Numbered from the stretch's first letter, positions 1 to 8,891 are shown. The stretch: 64,000 bases of DNA from Dyella silvae (GCF_026421305.1 NZ_JAPJBQ010000002.1:849375-913374), one strand, 5' to 3'. Notes: generated by a model from the sequence alone, not told the origin. A program made the numbers and translations.

Positions 1-81
1 GGGCATCGTGCCTGGCCGGTGCGGCAAGCGGGGCACGAATGCACCCGCCTGCGGCAAACAAGTTCAAGGGATGAAGCGAGA

Positions 82-363
82 TTACTCCTCGCCGTCTTCC
101 TCTTCCTCGTCTTCCTCTTCTTCGTCCTCTTCGAATTCGGCAAGCTCTTCCACGCGTTGGAAGTTGGCCGCTTCGTCGGCAAAGCTGATGCGCTTGCCAT
201 CGGCGCGCATCGGACGAACGTCGCGGCGCTTGCCGCCCGCTTCGTCGGATTCCACCAGGGCAAAGCAGACCAGCGACTCGGCGGTTTCTTCGCCGGCTTC
301 GTCGTAGACGGCAACCCAGCCGGTAGCCGGCATGATCTGGATGATGGTTTCTTGCTTGGACAT
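82..363 (-). CDS. Small conserved hypothetical protein with acidic tail
   Basis: I do not recognise a named family. The 93-residue product has an ordinary globular first part (MSKQETIIQIMPATGWVAVY at the N-terminus) and then, from about residue 72, an almost uninterrupted run of Glu and Asp to the C-terminus. The start at 363 is preferred over an in-frame ATG at 444 because GCGGAG lies just upstream of it. There is no signal peptide or membrane segment, so it is probably cytosolic. Such acidic tails often mediate electrostatic contacts, but nothing here fixes a role. The next gene on this strand starts at 1298 and ends at 456, leaving about 90 bp between them. Confidence 0.7.
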   Translation of the reverse strand: MSKQETIIQIMPATGWVAVYDEAGEETAESLVCFALVESDEAGGKRRDVRPMRADGKRISFADEAANFQRVEELAEFEEDEEEEDEEEEDGEE

Positions 364-455
364 GACCGCTCCGCGTTGGTTAAACAGCGAAGCTTGCCCG
401 GCGCCCAAGGGGACTGCAAGCGGGTTCGTTGCGGGGTGGTTCACACACCTTTCGG

Positions 456-1298
456 TCAGCGGCGTATCGCCAGTACCCCGTCGAGCGCCAGTTCTGCCTT
501 GAAGCCCGCTTTTTCCAGCCGCCTGGCTACTTCGCGGGGCACGTCGCGGTCGCTGGTGAGTTTGTTGGGGCTGCCGGTGTAATGGAACAAGCGGCCGCCG
601 CGACGCAGCACGCGCGCAAGCTGGTTGTAGAACACTTGCGAATAGAGCTCGCCGGCAATGCCAAAACGCGGCGGATCGTGCAGCAAAGCGTCCACTGAAG
701 CGTCAGGAATTTGCGCGATAGCCTCCGACACGTCGGCATGCGTCAGCTGCAGCCGTCCGCCACTATCAGGTGCATCCGGATCCGGCGACCATGGGTTGAG
801 CGTACGCAACCACAACACGTCGGGATTCTTCTCGAACGAGTGGATGCGGCCCACACCCGCCTCCAGACAGCAGGCAGCAAAGTAGCCCAGGCCACCGCAG
901 GTATCGAGCAGCACCTTGCCGCGCGGTTCCACCAATGCCACTTTGCGGCGCGCGTCCTCAAACGGCGACTCCTTCGCCGTCGGCAGCATCTTGATGCCGT
1001 CGATCTCAAATGTCGGAGCGCCCCATTCCGTAGGCACCAGCTTGATCAGGGATCCGGAAAAGCGCGACACCACCACGAACTCGTCGCCGTCCCAATAGTA
1101 GATCGTGCGATCTTTCAGCTTGTGAGGGTACGGATAGTGCTGTCCGTTCCACTCCCAGCTATCGGCGTGAAGCAGTGCGCTGCCTTGAGTGCGGGCCAGA
1201 TCCAGCGATCCCGTCCATTCACTCGCACCGGCATCACGCCTGGCCAGCAACGTATCGGCGACAGGGCGGGTGAGTAGCGGGCCAGAGTAATGCGACAT
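456..1298 (-). CDS. Class I SAM-dependent methyltransferase (COG2521-like)
   Basis: A predicted cytosolic S-adenosylmethionine-dependent methyltransferase of about 280 residues. The Rossmann-type SAM-binding motif LLDTCGGLGYFAA lies near residue 130, an acidic motif II-like segment (IHSFEKNPDVL) follows about 25 residues later, and HDPPRFGIAGELYSQVF near residue 207 is the catalytic-loop DPPR motif. The C-terminal part (ARVLRRGGRLFHYTG) matches the usual final strands of the fold. The family is the one once called predicted archaeal methyltransferase; its substrate is unknown. The start at ATG 1298 gives MSHYSGPLLTRP. An ATG at 1340 is also open and neither has a strong ribosome-binding site. 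Confidence 0.85.
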   Translation of the reverse strand: MSHYSGPLLTRPVADTLLARRDAGASEWTGSLDLARTQGSALLHADSWEWNGQHYPYPHKLKDRTIYYWDGDEFVVVSRFSGSLIKLVPTEWGAPTFEIDGIKMLPTAKESPFEDARRKVALVEPRGKVLLDTCGGLGYFAACCLEAGVGRIHSFEKNPDVLWLRTLNPWSPDPDAPDSGGRLQLTHADVSEAIAQIPDASVDALLHDPPRFGIAGELYSQVFYNQLARVLRRGGRLFHYTGSPNKLTSDRDVPREVARRLEKAGFKAELALDGVLAIRR

Positions 1299-1396
1299 GA
1301 GCGGGATCTTGGGGGTGAGCGGGTGGGGATTCTTGTACAACCGGAAACGGATTGATACCTGAGCCTGGCGCGATTTTCCGAAAATCCACGTAAAAC

Positions 1397-1421
1397 AACG
1401 CCCGATTCGTCACCGGGCGTT
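1397..1421 (-). terminator. Rho-independent terminator
   Basis: An 8-bp stem (AACGCCCG/CGGGCGTT) with a 9-nt loop is followed on the minus strand by GTTTTACG. It lies about 35 bp past the stop codon of the exported methyltransferase-like gene ending at 1455 and separates it from the methyltransferase that starts at 1298. Confidence 0.7.
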
Positions 1422-1454
1422 TGGTTTGGATGGCTGGACGGCGGAGCTATCGCA

Positions 1455-2264
1455 CTAGGGTTTGACGAATTTCAAGGTCATGCGATCCGACTCGCCGATC
1501 GCTTTCATCCCTGCATGTTCGCTCTCAGGCCCTGATAAATCCGGCGGCAAGCGATGGATGTTGATGTCCTCAGGGTCTTTCGGATTGGCGTTGATCTGCG
1601 AGACGTCGGCCAGACGGAAGCCCGCCTTGATCGCCTGCGAAATCATGTAGTCCTCGGAGATGCGGTGCAGTGCGCCGGCGGTGGCCTGACCGTCGGAGAA
1701 GGGTTTGGCACGGTGTTCTTCAATGCCGAGAACGCCGCCTGGTTTGAGCACGTCGTAGGACGCCTTGAATACGGCTGCGAGTGTGTCCGGGCTGTTGATC
1801 AGCCAGTCGTGGGTGTTGCGGAAGGTCAGCACCATATCGGCCGATCCGCCAGGGCCCAGATTTACCTGGTCAGGTGGCGCGAACGGAATGACCTTGGTGA
1901 TGTGGCCGAATACCGCCGGATTGCTCTTGAGCTTGGCGTTGAATTTTTCGGCTTTGGGTGACGCCGCTTCGATCAGTTGGCCATGCGCTGCAAGGTAAGG
2001 TGCCAGTATTTCGGTATACCAGCCACCGCCCGGCGACAGCTCGATGACGGTCATACCCGGCTGGATGCCGAAAAATTGCAGGGTTTCCACGGGGTGCCGG
2101 TACACATCGCGCGCCTTGTTGGCATCGGAGCGCCAGCTGCCGTTGACGGCCTGCTGCAGCGAAACCTCCGCAGCAGGAGGCTTGGTGTCGGCCGCCTGAG
2201 CGGCGGCAGCAAATAAAAGCAGGGCAGGGAGCAGGACTAGCGACTTGCACGTGCGCTTGAACAT
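1455..2264 (-). CDS. Exported class I methyltransferase-like protein (COG4798-like)
   Basis: A 269-residue protein with a clear Sec signal peptide (basic MFKRTCK, hydrophobic LVLLPALLLFAAAA, cleavage near AQA-AD at about residue 24). The mature part has a class I methyltransferase core, with a SAM-motif-like segment VIELSPGGGWYTEIL at residues 73-87 and a later VLKPGGVLGIEEH strand. It is a paralogue of the gene at 14933-15700, which has the same arrangement. SAM is not normally available in the periplasm, so the fold may have lost or changed its activity; that is inference. It begins at ATG 2264 with AGGAGGGT upstream, reads away from the repeat element at 2358-2582 and ends at a terminator. 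Confidence 0.85.
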   Translation of the reverse strand: MFKRTCKSLVLLPALLLFAAAAQAADTKPPAAEVSLQQAVNGSWRSDANKARDVYRHPVETLQFFGIQPGMTVIELSPGGGWYTEILAPYLAAHGQLIEAASPKAEKFNAKLKSNPAVFGHITKVIPFAPPDQVNLGPGGSADMVLTFRNTHDWLINSPDTLAAVFKASYDVLKPGGVLGIEEHRAKPFSDGQATAGALHRISEDYMISQAIKAGFRLADVSQINANPKDPEDINIHRLPPDLSGPESEHAGMKAIGESDRMTLKFVKP

Positions 2265-2357
2265 GGTTCGACCCTCCTGGCGATGAGGACTTTAAGCCTA
2301 CGCCGAAAACGGGTCCGGAGAAAAACTGCTGATGAATGCGGGCATCGGGGTCGATTT

Positions 2358-2582
2358 TTAAGGAAGCTCTGATCTATTCCCCATACCCGGCATGACGTCC
2401 AGAAGGCCCGCAGGGTGTGCTGCGTGGCGCAGGGCAGACTGGCCGTCTGTTCAAGCCGCGTGGCACGCCCTGCGGGCCTTCTGGGCGTCACCCCAGCATC
2501 TAAATTCAAAACGTTGGGGCCGCACGCTATGCGCGCATACCGTGCGGTGACGGGTATGGGGAATAGATCAGAGCTTCCTTAA
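2358..2582. repeat. Nested inverted-repeat (cloverleaf-like) element, copy 1
   Basis: This intergenic element fills most of the gap between genes at 2264 and 2680. Its outer arms are a perfect 32-bp inverted repeat (2358-2389 and 2551-2582). Inside are a long hairpin (2393-2420 pairing with 2463-2490, two mismatches, both T-G on the plus strand) that continues through CGTGGC/GCCGCG to the tip CAGACTGGCCGTCTG, a hairpin bounded by CCCC/GGGG with an AT-rich loop (2491-2519), and a short GC hairpin (2520-2547). The same architecture recurs, inverted, at 59292-59579. It encodes no plausible protein. It could be a structured RNA or a non-autonomous mobile palindrome. Confidence 0.85.
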
Positions 2583-2679
2583 GCCATCTGTACGTCGTTA
2601 TCACGAAGCGTTACGTCCATGGCGTGTTGTCATGGATGACCTGGGTTACCCGTTGTTCTTACTCTGGAGGAGCACTGCT

Positions 2680-3090
2680 ATGCGGTTTATTCCGTACCTC
2701 AATTTCAATGGCAACTGCAGGGAGGCCTTTGACTTCTATGCCGGGGCTTTCCATGGCAAGGTCACCATGCGTATGACCTTTGGCGAATCCCCCTTGGCCA
2801 ATGACACACCGCCTGATGCGCGTGACCGTGTGATGCATTCACAGCTGGAAACACGGCAGGGCATTTTGATGGGAGCAGACGGCCCGCCGCACACACGCAC
2901 CGACAACGGCATGGTCAACGTGGATGTCGCCACGCCGGACGAAGCCGATCGCATCTTCAAGGCACTCGCCGAAGGTGGCAGCGTGCAGATGCCTATCGCC
3001 GAAACGTTCTGGGCGCATCGCTTCGGCATGCTGACTGATCGTTACGGCAAGCCTTGGATGGTCAATTGCCTTAAGACGATGGGCGAGTGA
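2680..3090 (+). CDS. VOC family protein, PhnB-like
   Basis: A 136-residue protein of the vicinal-oxygen-chelate (glyoxalase/bleomycin resistance) superfamily, PhnB subgroup. The N-terminus MRFIPYLNFNGNCREAFDFY is characteristic of that group (PYLxFxGxCxEAxxFY), and the end (FGMLTDRYGKPWMVNC) matches the family C-terminal motif. PhnB-type proteins are often annotated as 3-demethylubiquinone-9 3-methyltransferase-like, but the catalytic role is generally unproven. GGAGG at 2666-2670 sits 9 bp before ATG 2680, which decides the start over an in-frame ATG at 2632. It is monocistronic and converges on the DUF899 gene with a shared terminator between them. Confidence 0.9.
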   Translation: MRFIPYLNFNGNCREAFDFYAGAFHGKVTMRMTFGESPLANDTPPDARDRVMHSQLETRQGILMGADGPPHTRTDNGMVNVDVATPDEADRIFKALAEGGSVQMPIAETFWAHRFGMLTDRYGKPWMVNCLKTMGE

Positions 3091-3097
3091 TGGTGAT

Positions 3098-3124
3098 GGC
3101 GGGCTGCGTGTAACGCAGCCCGCC
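3098..3124. terminator. Bidirectional terminator hairpin between convergent genes
   Basis: A perfect 11-bp stem (GGCGGGCTGCG/CGCAGCCCGCC) with a TGTAA loop lies exactly between the convergent stops at 3090 and 3138. It has no long T-run on either side, so its strength is uncertain. Confidence 0.65.
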
Positions 3125-3137
3125 AGTCCACCCGGTG

Positions 3138-3848
3138 TCAGTGGCCGTAGTCGAGCCTGGGATACCAGTCGGTGCCGCGCCCTTCGGGGACGCAATCCAG
3201 AATGGTCCAGATGGGCATGAGGTCTGGCGCGCCGCGCGGATCCTGTCCCGGGTCGGCGGTGGCGAAACCCATTTCGCCTGCCCAGAACAAGCGAGCGACG
3301 CCATCACGACGGGTGAATACATTGAACGCGGGGTCATCACTGCCGTTGCCATCGGTGGCGTGATAGTCGCGGCTGAAGTGGCCGTTGAGATCCGAATACA
3401 GCTTGAGGTGACGCCAGCCGCGTTCTTTCTTGAAGGCCACCAGTTTTTCGATGGGCGAGCGGGCGATGACAGCCAGCGCCACGCGCTGCTCGATGTCCCG
3501 TGCTTCGCCATCCCACGCACTGAGCAACGAAGTGCACATGGGGCAAGGCCGTTCGCGCTGCGGGCCGAACATGTAACTGTAGGTGACCAGTGACTGCTTA
3601 TCGCCAAACAGTCCCGCAAAATCCACCGGGCCGTCTTCGCCCATGAAGCGGTAGTCGCCTTCCACGGTGGGGCCGGGTGGTAACGCACGACGCTGCTCGG
3701 CCACGCGCTCAATATGCCGGCGCAACTCGATTTCCTCAGCGAGCAAGGCATCGCGGGCGCGGCGGTAGTCGTCGCTTTCGCGATCAAAGCGCATGCCATT
3801 GCGGCGCACGAGCTCGGCGGCAGGAATGAGTTGGGCGATGTCGTTCAT
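3138..3848 (-). CDS. DUF899 family thioredoxin-like protein
   Basis: A 236-residue protein of the DUF899 family. Characteristic segments are FAGLFGDKQSLVTYSYMFGP followed by RERPCPMCTSLLSAWDG (about residues 100-130), VAFKKERGWRHLKLYSD in the middle, and MPIWTILDCVPEGRGTDWYP near the end. Members have a thioredoxin-like fold; the PCPMC pair here could be redox-active, although the function is not established. The start at 3848 is chosen because the minus strand has GAGGTCACC just before the ATG; upstream in-frame codons lack such a site. It is a single gene facing the VOC gene. Confidence 0.88.
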   Translation of the reverse strand: MNDIAQLIPAAELVRRNGMRFDRESDDYRRARDALLAEEIELRRHIERVAEQRRALPPGPTVEGDYRFMGEDGPVDFAGLFGDKQSLVTYSYMFGPQRERPCPMCTSLLSAWDGEARDIEQRVALAVIARSPIEKLVAFKKERGWRHLKLYSDLNGHFSRDYHATDGNGSDDPAFNVFTRRDGVARLFWAGEMGFATADPGQDPRGAPDLMPIWTILDCVPEGRGTDWYPRLDYGH

Positions 3849-4021
3849 GGTGGTGACCTCGGCAGCGGGTGAGGGGACACAAGGCATTCTCCCCACGGCG
3901 CTGTTCTTGCTGTGTGGAGCGGCTTCACTATGACGACGAACGGGATGCGATGAATTCGACGCGTTCGCCCTGCCTGCGATGGCGGGCGTTTCACGCCACC
4001 TCTACGAGATCTCGGTGGGGC

Positions 4022-4642
4022 TCAGGCGGCGAGGCGCTCGGCGAGGTAGGGCGACAGGGCGCTGTTGAGGGTGGCGGCCATCTGATGCGCCAGTTCTGCG
4101 TAGGTGGCAGCACGCGGTACGCGCGCGCGCTTGGGCGCGTGAGTCAATACATCGACGCGCCTGGTGTCCCGTGCGTCGGAGAGGCAGGCGAACAGGCAGG
4201 CGCGCGGGGAATCGAGAAACACGCGCATCTCGATGGTCGCCACGGTATCGAGTGGCTCTCCGTCGACCGGCTTCACCAGGATGGTGAGCGACCGGTGGCC
4301 GCGGCGGCGCAACAGACGCAGGCATTCATCCTGCTCAATCACCAGCTGATGGCCATAGGGAATACCAAGGTCGCGAAGCAGTATGGCTTCCATCTCGGCC
4401 ACGGCCTTGCGCACTTCGTTCTCGATGCGGCCCAGGAAGCCCGCACGCAGCTCGTGGCGCGTGTAGTGCACCGGCATGGTGGAAACCTGAATGTCGTTCA
4501 TGCGCACCAGGGTGGAGTGGTTGATGCGCGTGAAGCTCAGCCCTGCCGCCTCGTAGCTCTGCGTGGCGTTGGTGCCGCTGATACCCGCAAAAGCGGCCCA
4601 GGCAGCTTTGAGATAGGCGATGTTCGGCGCCGATTGCAGCAT
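4022..4642 (-). CDS. Hypothetical protein
   Basis: I do not recognise this family. From ATG 4642 the product is 206 residues (MLQSAPNIAYLKAAWAAFAG at the N-terminus), apparently soluble, with a central region rich in charged residues (GRIENEVRKAVAEMEAILLRDLGIPYG) and a C-terminal helical segment (ATYAELAHQMAATLNSALSPYLAERLAA). GGTGGG lies upstream of the chosen start. The frame stays open far upstream, antisense to the phosphoesterase gene, but that extension is Arg/His-rich and looks non-coding. The gene is divergent from the phosphoesterase at 4886, with about 240 bp of shared upstream DNA in which I see no clear operator. Confidence 0.6.
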   Translation of the reverse strand: MLQSAPNIAYLKAAWAAFAGISGTNATQSYEAAGLSFTRINHSTLVRMNDIQVSTMPVHYTRHELRAGFLGRIENEVRKAVAEMEAILLRDLGIPYGHQLVIEQDECLRLLRRRGHRSLTILVKPVDGEPLDTVATIEMRVFLDSPRACLFACLSDARDTRRVDVLTHAPKRARVPRAATYAELAHQMAATLNSALSPYLAERLAA

Positions 4643-4885
4643 AGGTTTCCCACCGTAAAGGGTGTGCCCGGCGGTAACCAAAGCCATCGGCCGGGTGGTA
4701 TGCGCTTTATCGGCGGTGGGCCGGGAAACTTCAGTGCCTCGGATAAGCCACTGACGCCGGACGTTTTTTATGTGCGTCATCCGGGCTGTGCGGCAGGTCA
4801 CGTCAGCGACACGCGCCCATGATCGAATGACGACATGCCACCCGGCGAAATGGACCCCAGTTCTCGCGAGCAGAAGGCGGAAATC

Positions 4886-6337
4886 ATGTCCAAGGCAAGC
4901 GCCAACCCGTTGACGGCCATCAACCACATCGTGGTGTTGATGCTGGAGAACCGGTCTTTCGATCACATGCTGGGCTATCTCTATGCCGATAGCGGCAACG
5001 TTTCGCCCACCGGGCAACCGTTTGAGGGGCTCACGGGCAAGGAAACCAATCCGGGCGCCAGTGGCGGGGCCGCAGTGACGGTGTTTCCCATCCAGCCGGG
5101 TACCACGGCGACGTATTTCATGCCGGGCGCCGACCCGGGCGAGGGTTACACGGCGACCAACCTCCAGCTGTTTGGAACCAGCACGCCGCCTACGCCACCC
5201 GTGGCCACCAATGCGGGGTTCGTCACCAACTTCGCTGCCGCTCTGACGCGCGAGGCGGCCCAAAAATGGCCGATCGTGCCGGGTACCACGGCATCGGACA
5301 TCATGGGCATGCACACACCGCAAACGTTGCCGGTGCTGTCGGCGCTGGCGCGTGGCTATGCCGTGTGTGATCACTGGTTCGGGTCTGCACCCACCGAAAC
5401 CTTGCCCAATCGCGCGTTCGTGCAGGCAGGTACCTCGCTGGGACATATGGACGACAGCACCAAGACGTTTGCCGCGCCGAGCATTTATGCGTCGCTGAGC
5501 AAGCTCGGCGTGTCATGGATGATCTGCGGCTACAACGCCGATCCGCTGACGCGCATGTCGTTCCCCGATCTGACCAGCGCACCCGACACCCATTTCGGCA
5601 AGTTTGCGGACTTCCAGACGGCCGCCGCCAACGGCACGCTCGCTGCGTATACGTTTCTTGAGCCAAGCTGGGGTTCCAGTGGCAACAGCCAACACCCCAA
5701 CTACGATGTGGCGCTGGGCGAGCAACTGATTCACGACGTGTACTACGCGTTGCGCCATGGCCCGGCCTGGGCCCAGACGCTGCTGATCGTTACGTATGAC
5801 GAGCACGGCGGCTGCTACGACCACGTACCACCACCCACCACTGCGGTACCGCCGGATGCCTCGGCCGGACAGAACGGTTTCGACTTCAAGCGATTCGGTC
5901 CTCGCGTGCCTACCGTGCTGATTTCGCCATTGATTCCCGCGGACACCGTGTTGCGGGTGCCGGGCGGGAGTATGCCGTTCGATCACACCTCCATCCTGCG
6001 CACCATCGAGAAACGCTGGAACGCAGCCCCGCTGACGGCGCGTGACGCTGCTGCACCTGATGTGGCCGCGGCGCTGAGTCTGGCCTCTCCGCGTACCGAC
6101 GATCCGCTCGCCGGCGTGACCGTGCCCACGTCGAAGGGCACCAACCCCGCGGCGGGTACGCCATCGCATCTGCAGCAGGTTTATGCCGAGCTGGTGTCGC
6201 AGCTGCCGGTGTCCGATGCGAAAGATAGTGCGCCGGCAGCACTGCCCATGCTGGGTACGGAAGCCGACTACGATCGCTATATCGAGCAACGGTTGGCCCA
6301 GTGGAAAGCGTGGAAGGGCGGTCGCGCATCCACCTGA
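4886..6337 (+). CDS. Phospholipase C / acid phosphatase family phosphoesterase
   Basis: A 483-residue member of the phosphoesterase family PF04185 (bacterial phospholipase C and AcpA-type acid phosphatase). The diagnostic N-terminal motif INHIVVLMLENRSFDHMLGY is at residues 13-32 and the metal-binding motif VTYDEHGGCYDHVPPP begins near residue 302; FKRFGPRVPTVLISPLI follows. The expected role is hydrolysis of phosphate esters such as phosphatidylcholine. Most relatives start with a Tat signal peptide, but this protein begins almost directly with the catalytic core and shows no signal. AAGGCGG before ATG 4886 supports that start; an in-frame ATG at 4835 would add 17 polar residues, also not a signal. 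Confidence 0.9.
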   Translation: MSKASANPLTAINHIVVLMLENRSFDHMLGYLYADSGNVSPTGQPFEGLTGKETNPGASGGAAVTVFPIQPGTTATYFMPGADPGEGYTATNLQLFGTSTPPTPPVATNAGFVTNFAAALTREAAQKWPIVPGTTASDIMGMHTPQTLPVLSALARGYAVCDHWFGSAPTETLPNRAFVQAGTSLGHMDDSTKTFAAPSIYASLSKLGVSWMICGYNADPLTRMSFPDLTSAPDTHFGKFADFQTAAANGTLAAYTFLEPSWGSSGNSQHPNYDVALGEQLIHDVYYALRHGPAWAQTLLIVTYDEHGGCYDHVPPPTTAVPPDASAGQNGFDFKRFGPRVPTVLISPLIPADTVLRVPGGSMPFDHTSILRTIEKRWNAAPLTARDAAAPDVAAALSLASPRTDDPLAGVTVPTSKGTNPAAGTPSHLQQVYAELVSQLPVSDAKDSAPAALPMLGTEADYDRYIEQRLAQWKAWKGGRAST

Positions 6338-6550
6338 CGGTGGCGTATGCATGACCTATGTCCTAGGCGCCCACGCGCCGGGGCTTGCTATAACTGCCGC
6401 GACAGGATTTCTCGTTTGAGCTCGCTGCCCCGGCGACACAGGACATGACTGGCGTGGCAACACGTGCCGAGGCATCCACGATGGAGGTCGTGGAGACGGG
6501 CTCTCATTGGCAGCACCACATGGCATGACCATTTTGGGGAGAGAAACCGC

Positions 6551-8860
6551 ATGACCCGATTGACGATTCGTCCGCTGCTGGCGGCTTGCCTGCTTGCTTC
6601 GATGGGCTCCGCTATGGCTGCGGCCGACAACGGCCAGAGCAATCACAGCATGCTCGGTTTCAGCGCCGATGGCGCCGCCGCACAACAGAGCCTTGAACAG
6701 CGCTTTGATGCACTGCTTGATCCCGCCGATCAGCGCGAGTGGCTGAAGCAAATGTCGTCCGGCCCCAACCAGGTGGGCGCGCCGCACAATAAGGCCAATG
6801 CGGAGTTCATGCTCGCCAAATTCAAGGAATGGGGTTGGGATGCGCATATCGAGACGTTCAATGTGCTGTATCCCACCCCGAAAAAAATCGGGCTGGAGCT
6901 GACGGGCCCGCATCCGTACACCGCCAAGCTGCACGAACCGCAAGTGAAGGGCGACAGCACCTCCGGCATCCGCGACGGCGTGTTGCCGCCGTACAACGTG
7001 TATGGCGGCGACGGCGACGTCACGGCGCCGCTGGTCTACGTGAATTACGGCATGCCGGACGACTACAAAGAGCTCGAACGGCGCGGTATCGATGTGCGCG
7101 GCAAGATCGTCATCGCCCGTTATGGCGCTGGCTGGCGTGGGCTGAAGCCCAAGCTGGCTCAGCAACATGGCGCGATAGGTTGCCTGATCTACTCCGACCC
7201 GCGCGATGACGGCTACGGCGAGGGTGACACGTACCCGCAAGGCGGCTGGCGTCCCGAAGACGGTGTGCAGCGCGGCTCGGTGGCCGACATGCAGCAGTAC
7301 CCCGGTGATCCGCTGACGCCAGGCGTGGGTTCCACCCCCAATGCCAAACGTCTTGCCCTGAAGGATGCGAAAACCATCCTGAAGATTCCGGTGCTGCCGA
7401 TTTCCTACGCGGACGCGACGCCGCTGTTGCAATCGCTGACCGGCCCGGTCGCGCCCTCCGGCTGGCGTGGTGCGCTGCCGCTGACCTATCACGTGGGGCC
7501 GAGCAGTGCGCCCGTGCACCTCACCGTGCAGTCCGACTGGGGACAGAAGCCGGTGTACGACGTCATTGCCGTGCTCAAGGGATCGGCTGAGCCCGATCAG
7601 TGGATCGTGCGCGGCAATCATCACGACGGCTGGGTGTTCGGTGCGTGGGATCCGCTTTCCGGCAACGTTGCGCTGATGGCTGAAGCCAAGGCCATCGGCA
7701 CGCTCTACAAGCAGGGATGGCGTCCGCAGCGCACGCTGGTCTACGCCAGCTGGGATGGTGAAGAGGCGGGTCTGCTCGGTTCCACGGAATGGGCCGAAAC
7801 GCATGCGGACGAGTTGAAGAAAAAAGCCGTGCTTTATCTCAACTCCGACACCAACGGCCGCGGCTTCCTCGATGCCGGCGGCAGTCATTCGTTGCAGCAC
7901 CTGGTGAACCAGGTGGCGGAAGGTGTGACTGATCCCGAGACGAAAGTGAGCGTGCTAGAGCGCCTGCGTGCCCACATCCTGGTGGAGGGTAATGCGAAGG
8001 GCGCTAAGGACGAAGCGAAGGAGTTCGCCAAACTCGCCGCTGAAGGTGGCGACGTGCCGATCGATGCATTGGGATCCGGCTCCGACTACAGCGCATTCCT
8101 TGAGCACCTGGGTATTGCCTCGCTCAATCTCGGCTTCGGTGGCGAGGACGAGAGCGACGGCATCTATCACTCGCGCTACGACTCGTTCGATCACTACGCC
8201 CGTTTTGGCGATCCGACGTTCGACTATGGCGTCACGCTTTCAAAGGTGGCCGGCCATATCGTGTTGCGCACGGCCGAAGCGAACGTGCTGCCGATGCGCT
8301 TCAGCGATTTCAGCGACACCATGGGCCGCTATGTCGATCAGCTGCACAAGCTGGTAGACGACACCCGCGAGGCCACCGACAAGCAGCATCGCTTGCTGGA
8401 TCAGCATGCTTACGCGCTCGTGTCCGATCCGGCCCGGCCGATGGCACCACCGGCTCGCGACTCCGACATGCAGGAGATCAAGCTCGCCCCGCTGGATGAT
8501 GCAGCAAAGCGGCTCAAGCAGAGCGCGCAGGCCTACGAGGCGGCCTACAACGAGCGTGCAGCGGCAGGCTTCCATTTCTCCGCTTCGCAGCAGCAGCAAC
8601 TGAACGCGCTGATGGCCCAGATGGAGCAGTCGCTGTCCGACCGCTCGGGCTTGCCAGAGCGTCCGTGGTTCCAGCACATGATCTATGCGCCCGGCATGTT
8701 GACCGGTTACGGCGTGAAGACGGTGCCCGGTGTGCGCGAAGCGCTGGAAGCCCGTCGCTGGGATGAAGCCAACCGGTATGCGCAGGTAACTGCAAAGACA
8801 CTGGACGGTTACAGCACGCAGCTCGATCGGTTGACGGCGTTGCTGAAGAAGGCGTCGTGA
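6551..8860 (+). CDS. M28 family metallopeptidase, glutamate carboxypeptidase II-like
   Basis: A 769-residue exported zinc peptidase resembling glutamate carboxypeptidase II / NAALADase. A signal peptide (MTRLTIRPLLAACLLASMGSAMA) precedes an N-terminal segment, a PA-type insert (about 155-325), the M28 catalytic domain and a transferrin-receptor-like dimerisation domain. Visible zinc-site residues are H358 (GNHHDGW), D367 (GAWDP), E404/E405 (SWDGEEAGLLGS), D433 (LNSDTNG) and H540 (IYHSRYDS). It probably trims peptides in the periplasm. GGGGAGAG upstream of ATG 6551 fixes the start. It is transcribed alone, followed by a terminator shared with the convergent GIY-YIG gene. Confidence 0.93.
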   Translation: MTRLTIRPLLAACLLASMGSAMAAADNGQSNHSMLGFSADGAAAQQSLEQRFDALLDPADQREWLKQMSSGPNQVGAPHNKANAEFMLAKFKEWGWDAHIETFNVLYPTPKKIGLELTGPHPYTAKLHEPQVKGDSTSGIRDGVLPPYNVYGGDGDVTAPLVYVNYGMPDDYKELERRGIDVRGKIVIARYGAGWRGLKPKLAQQHGAIGCLIYSDPRDDGYGEGDTYPQGGWRPEDGVQRGSVADMQQYPGDPLTPGVGSTPNAKRLALKDAKTILKIPVLPISYADATPLLQSLTGPVAPSGWRGALPLTYHVGPSSAPVHLTVQSDWGQKPVYDVIAVLKGSAEPDQWIVRGNHHDGWVFGAWDPLSGNVALMAEAKAIGTLYKQGWRPQRTLVYASWDGEEAGLLGSTEWAETHADELKKKAVLYLNSDTNGRGFLDAGGSHSLQHLVNQVAEGVTDPETKVSVLERLRAHILVEGNAKGAKDEAKEFAKLAAEGGDVPIDALGSGSDYSAFLEHLGIASLNLGFGGEDESDGIYHSRYDSFDHYARFGDPTFDYGVTLSKVAGHIVLRTAEANVLPMRFSDFSDTMGRYVDQLHKLVDDTREATDKQHRLLDQHAYALVSDPARPMAPPARDSDMQEIKLAPLDDAAKRLKQSAQAYEAAYNERAAAGFHFSASQQQQLNALMAQMEQSLSDRSGLPERPWFQHMIYAPGMLTGYGVKTVPGVREALEARRWDEANRYAQVTAKTLDGYSTQLDRLTALLKKAS

Positions 8861-8891
8861 TACGGCTGAAGGACTAGTCAACCGTCATGAT

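Noticed and set aside
4643..5446. Upstream extension of the 4022-4642 frame, antisense to the phosphoesterase gene
   Set aside because: It is Arg/His/Gly-rich, opposes a clearly conserved gene and has no ribosome-binding site; long antisense frames are expected in GC-rich DNA.
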